Shown: positions 61,490-64,000 of the stretch, one piece after another
How the letters are laid out: every line of letters begins with the position of its first letter
Position numbering within the stretch: the first letter of the stretch is position 1
Assembly (NCBI GenBank): GCA_009731375.1
Contig: BJOX01000366.1
Location: 211,711 to 275,710 of the forward strand
Origin: Paulinella micropora
Taxonomy: Eukaryota; Cercozoa; Imbricatea; Euglyphida
Direction: 5' to 3'
Length of the DNA stretch: 64,000 bases
Program-made: the position numbers and the translations under genes
The notes under the pieces: model-generated
What the model saw: only the letters and a program-made list of their open reading frames with translations
What the model was told of the DNA's origin: nothing
Databases searched by the model: none

Positions 61490-64000
61490 TAGTAGAAAAT
61501 ACGACTGCTCGGATTTCGGCTAGTTGGTTTGCTTGGTCTTGTAGTATATTCATGAGATTATTATTTTGTTTTTCTAAATTAACTACCTTTTCCGCCATGT
61601 GTTGAAAAGCACTAACCAATATTGGTATGAAGTCTGTATATGTTATTCCTTCAAGGTAGCCTTCTCCATCCTCTGCTTTTATCCCACTTTCAGATACAAA
61701 TTCAGGAAATATTTTTTTAACTTCATCCGCAATAAATCCGTGGTTCTTTTTTTCTTTCTTTTTGTCTGATTTCAAATAATATGAACAACAATTTATTTTC
61801 ATTAGTTTCTCGCAACAATCACCGCAGTCTAACGTTTTAATATCCGATTTTAGCCTCCTGTCCGATGAGTTTGTCCAAGCACCATTAAGCGGAATATAAT
61901 TATAACTACCAGACGGCTCGCCAGTAGTAGAGTTTGAAGTAGTCCAAGCGTGAAGCAAACCAGTAGAAGAAACAATTACTCCATAATTCGTATATCCTCC
62001 CGATTTAAAATATAGTTGTGCGTCAACGGTAGAAGCGGGTCTTTTTCGTATGGTTAAAAAACCGCTGGATGCTGTTGGGATGACTACCTCTCCCGATGTA
62101 TTAATGTTCATCGCCTCAGTGTAAGATATATTGTTTCCCACAGTTGTTCCTGAATTATAATAAAAAGTGAGTTTTACACCTTTTTGAATTAGAAAGTTAG
62201 ATGACGCAGAAGATGATTTCCAGTTCGTGCCGTCAAAATAAGCATCAAAACTTAAATTAACATTGTCGTGTGCCCAATTCAATAATTGAAATGTTGGATA
62301 AGCATCTGTGGATATTACTGCCTGTAAGTGTGCCCCTCCAATATTTGAAGTCGTTCCGTATAATTCTAATCCACCTGTCGCCCCATTTGCTGATTTTGTT
62401 GAATTGCCTATAATTATTGGACGGCTTACATTTGATACATCTTTAGTTGTTGTTATTTTATCGCTCGTTGCCAATGTCGTTGTTGATATCCCCGCATTTG
62501 CCGTTATTAATCCACTCGCGGTTGCGGTTGTTGTTGATATACTCGCATTTGCTGTTATTAATCCACTCGCCGTTAGTGTCGTCGTTGATATACCCGCAGT
62601 TGAAGTAATTGTTGTTCCCGTTATTGTTCCGCCATTTGTTATATTGTTTGAGTTCATATCCAAAGCACCATAAAACCGCATACCGCCAGCATTGTTAAAA
62701 CGGACAATGTCAGACGAAGCACTTTTATTATGCAAAAGTTTTGAAATATAAAGTCCCGCCCCTTTTACATCAGATGCTAATTCGTAAATACATAACCTCG
62801 TTGGTTCGCGGTTCCACTTGTAGCGGTATTTAGAGTGAATAAGAAATATTGATAATCACCCGATGTCTGTGAAAAGAATATATCTCCTCCATTTTGGTTT
62901 AATATCCTCGCCCCATTATATGTTATATTTCCTCCATTAGTGATAGTTTGATTATTAAAATCAGCATTGTTCGTTAAAGTTAGATATTTTATCGTAGTGC
63001 TCGCCCCATTAAATGTTTTACTTCCTGTTATGGTTTGGTCTGTTGTTAGTTTTACATTTTGCCCGTCCAATGTGTCCGCATACCCTTTTGTCGCGCCATC
63101 GGTCGCTAATGTCGGAGTTCCAAGGTTGGCTATTATTACAATCTAACCCCGAAGCATTTACCCAACCGACTATCGTCCCGTCAATAATAAAACTTATTTT
63201 TTTCGAAGAAATTTCAAAGTTGTAATATGTCGCAGTTTTCATATCCAAACTAGCAATTGACCCAATATTACTGGTAGAATTGAAAACGATAAATGTGCCC
63301 TTTGTTGTTGAATTGATTGAATTTCCCGTTATTTCAACACCACTGCTATATGTCTTAATTCCTGCTATGGTTTGGTTTCCTGTTAGTTTCACATTTTGCC
63401 CGTCTAATGTATCCACATAACTTTTGTTTGCTCCGTCCGTTGTTGCTGATGGTGTGGCTAAGTTTGTTATTTTGTTGTTATTCAAAGATAGTGTAGTGCC
63501 AGTTGCGGTTATAATTAAAGTATTACCCGAATATAACTCAACATACGACCCCGTTATTTGTATCGGATACCAAGTCGCTGTTGCTGTCTTTTGTGCGGCA
63601 ATCATTCCTATTTTTGTATCAAAGGCTATGCCAATGCCGTCAAAAGTAGTTGGATTGGATGAACCACTTACTTCCAAAGTTGATGTAAATTTTTTATTCC
63701 CTGCTATGGTTTGGTCTCCTGTTAGTTTAACCACCGAAGTGTCAAGAGTAGAAACATCCACACCATCAACAAGATTCACATTTGTTATGCTTTGACTTTT
63801 CATATCAATCCCCGCACTAGCATTTATTATGTTGCTGAATGTTTTGGTTCCTGCTATGGTTTGGTCTCCTGTTAGTTTAACCACAGAAGTATCAAGGGTA
63901 GAAACATCAATACCATCAACATTACCAACATTTGTAATTGCAAAACCACCCATATTTAAACTACCCGTCATAGCCGTTGTGCCGTCCTTTGCTAGTTTCG
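61479..64000 (-). pseudogene. Tail-fibre-like protein with S74 chaperone domain, broken by two frameshifts, runs off the right edge
   Basis: Three frames form one protein: beyond 63971 to about 63130, 63110-62800, and 62800-61479. The C-terminal SDRRLKSDIKTLDCGDCC, then NHGFIADEVKKIFPEF, is the Peptidase_S74 intramolecular chaperone, which trimerises phage and algal-virus fibres and cleaves itself off at the Ser of the SDRRLK region. The shaft has about 50-residue repeats with VKLTGDQTIAGTKTFS (63703 and 63853 units, 150 bp apart) and shorter ISTTTxTASGLITANAG repeats (62470-62610). Frame changes lie near 63125-63145 and 62790-62815. It would form trimeric host-recognition fibres. Confidence 0.82.

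Overview
The window is eukaryotic nuclear DNA holding virus-derived and transposon insertions. I cannot name the host from sequence alone. A spliced gene with GT-AG introns, LINE, Gypsy and Copia retroelements and very heavy microsatellite content show it is a eukaryote. The virus type suggests a protist or alga, but that is inference only.

Layout. (1) 1-5310: AT-rich, intron-free end of a Polinton-like (Maverick-type) viral element A, open at the left edge. It has a surface-type structural protein, a DUF3223/DCL-like protein, a small ExoX-C-like protein, a class-3 lipase and a protein-primed family B DNA polymerase. (2) 5423-8250: two truncated LINE copies (minus strand) abutting (TAC)n arrays. 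(3) 8252-20080: one host gene of about 20 small exons for a membrane-anchored berberine-bridge-like FAD oxidoreductase. Its introns are almost pure tri-, tetra- and pentanucleotide repeats, and many contain decayed copies of the neighbouring exon edge. (4) 20997-33047: a complete but internally deleted Gypsy-type LTR element with near-identical 0.61 kb LTRs and a 4-bp target duplication. (5) 33240-43115: an inverted LTR scrap and a second, older Gypsy copy of the same family that keeps RT, RNase H and integrase but has frameshifts and lacks a 3' LTR. (6) 43127-48925: a minus-strand Copia element (gag, protease, integrase, RT) truncated in RNase H. (7) 48990-64000: Polinton-like element B, open at the right edge. 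It has small DNA-binding-type proteins, a HIRAN protein, a wrecked DNA polymerase, two ExoX-C-like genes, surface protein, major capsid, minor capsid, Ulp1/adenain-like protease, coiled-coil protein, basic protein, packaging ATPase, membrane protein and a long tail-fibre-like protein with an S74 chaperone.

Elements A and B are related: polymerase, ExoX-C and surface-protein genes occur in the same relative order, in opposite orientation, with their polymerase ends facing each other across about 43 kb of host and retroelement DNA. In B the polymerase has stops, frameshifts and a deletion of palm motif A, and the ATPase and fibre are frameshifted, so B looks like a decaying provirus. B also carries a family of about 100-bp intergenic modules with hairpins whose ends supply stop codons of the adjacent genes.

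Four N-gaps occur (881-890, 5311-5422, 8333-8857, 16211-16220). Both 10-N gaps are flanked by duplicated sequence and look like unmerged contig overlaps. The join at 5311-5422 between element A and the LINE is not proven by sequence.
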